Position numbers and translations under genes: made by a program. A stretch of DNA of 23,564 bases from Clostridia bacterium (GTDB lineage Bacteria; Bacillota; Clostridia; Oscillospirales; CAG-382), in the NCBI GenBank assembly GCA_017959195.1, contig JAGDBE010000232.1, forward strand, positions 1 to 23,564, read 5' to 3'. Under the pieces are notes generated by a model, which saw only the letters and a program-made list of their open reading frames with translations, did no database searches and was not told where the DNA came from. Of this stretch, positions 22,760 through 23,564 are shown one piece after another (position 1 is the first letter of the stretch; every line of letters begins with the position of its first letter).

Positions 22760-23564
22760 ATGCAAAAGAAAAATTACCCCGATACGTTAATGAGAAACCG
22801 CTTTGTGATAGCCGCGGCGGCGATAGTGCTTTTCGCGGCGATGGCGGTGAGCGTGTTTGTAAATATATACACCGACAATACAAATGAACTTAAAGAAAGT
22901 ATGCGCGGATTGTTCTGCGCGCACTTTATAGACGTAGGGCAGGGCAACGCCTGCCTTTTGTCGGACCCCGACGGGAAATATATGCTGATAGACGCGGGAG
23001 ACAGCGAAAACTCCGTCTATCTCATAAAATATCTGAAAAATCTCGGAGTGGAAAAGATAGAGTACCTCGTAATCACACACCCGCATGAAGACCATTACGG
23101 CGGAGCGAGAGACGTCATAAGGAATTTCGACGTCGAAAAACTGCTCTTGTATAAGGAATTCAAGGATACCTATCCGTACGATACGCTCGCATACGTGCTT
23201 AGAGAAAGAAACGAAAACTCCGCAACGGTGCTTGCCGGCTGCGGCGATAACTATACTTTCGGTAAAGCGGAATTTGAAATAATCTCGCCCGAAAACCCCG
23301 ACCTTACAAATTATAACGACTCAAGCCTTGCCCTCAGGGTAAAATACGGGGACACGGCGTTTTTGTTTACGGGAGACGCGGGAAAGAATATGGAAAGCGC
23401 CATGATAAAGAGCGGATACGAACTGAAATCCGACGTGTTCTGCGCGGGACACCACGGCTCCTCGTCGTCGAATTCCCTGAAATTCCTACAAGCCGTAAAT
23501 CCCTAATTTATCGTGGTAAGCTGCGCAAAAGATAACGAATACGGACACCCGCATAGGGAAAGCG
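22760..23564 (+). pseudogene. ComEC-type metallo-beta-lactamase-fold protein interrupted by TAA
   Basis: Stand-alone homologue of the C-terminal hydrolase domain of ComEC/Rec2, which is thought to degrade the non-transported DNA strand. After a basic head there is one membrane segment (about 14-36), then FIDVGQGNACLL (56-67), LIDAGDSENS, the metal motif THPHEDHYGG (106-115), FTGDAG and AGHHGSSSSNSLKFL. An in-frame TAA at 23504-23506 stops it after 248 codons, but the same frame continues with FIVVSCAKDNEYGHPHRES to the window end, which matches the family's next block (aVIS...N.YGHPh). So a single-base change (for example GAA to TAA) has broken an otherwise intact gene, or there is an assembly error. 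No frameshift is seen. The 3' end lies outside the window. Confidence 0.82.

Noticed and set aside
1..23564. CRISPR arrays, insertion sequences, tRNA genes, phage or toxin-antitoxin modules
   Set aside because: No regularly spaced direct repeats, transposase-like frames, terminal inverted repeats or cloverleaf sequences were seen by eye in either strand.

Overview
The window reads as a chromosomal stretch from a low-to-moderate G+C Firmicute, most likely an anaerobic, uncultured Clostridia-type bacterium. This rests on the gene order infC-rpmI-rplT behind an L20-type leader, Firmicute families (DUF951, DUF5711, YmdB, WalJ/YycJ, FtsK/SpoIIIE), a GAAC-N4-GTTT LexA box, strong purine-rich ribosome binding sites and heavy use of ATA and AGA codons. 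The exact taxon cannot be fixed from the sequence. No tRNA, rRNA, insertion sequence, phage gene or CRISPR array is visible, and no gene-free stretch exceeds about 225 bases.

Layout. (1) Positions 1-1229, leftward: a HAD phosphatase (its C-terminus lies outside the window) and a YfbR-type 5'-deoxynucleotidase, two bases apart. (2) 1230-1453: divergent promoter region. (3) 1454-14154, rightward and tightly packed: secA, a membrane protein overlapping the secA stop, a FlK-like thioesterase, two unknown membrane proteins, a DUF951 protein, prfA (RF1), sua5 (threonylcarbamoyl-AMP synthase), coaE, a membrane-anchored lytic transglycosylase, an M18 aminopeptidase, a WalJ-like metallo-beta-lactamase-fold protein and a histidine phosphatase. 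This is mostly translation, secretion, wall and cofactor housekeeping. (4) 14173-15650: a strong promoter, an L20-type attenuator leader, infC (start codon AUA), rpmI (start UUG), rplT and a clear terminator. (5) 15654-18527: its own promoter, an N6-adenine tRNA methyltransferase homologue, a DUF5711 membrane protein and a YmdB phosphodiesterase. (6) 18581-23564: a LexA box overlapping a promoter, lexA, a ComF-like phosphoribosyltransferase overlapping lexA, an FtsK/SpoIIIE DNA translocase and a ComEC-type metallo-beta-lactamase-fold protein interrupted by an in-frame TAA.

How parts work together. The infC operon shows two feedback layers: a leader in which a long helix competes with an intrinsic terminator (expected L20 control) and a non-canonical IF3 start codon (expected IF3 autocontrol). 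The lexA cluster joins the SOS repressor with DNA-handling genes (competence-type PRTase, DNA pump, ComEC-like hydrolase), so some or all of them may respond to DNA damage.

I did not find a convincing new multi-gene system. The best leads are the interrupted ComEC-like gene, the LexA-headed DNA-handling cluster, the IF3 start and attenuator architecture, and three unknown membrane proteins next to secA, one of which looks like an internal duplication.
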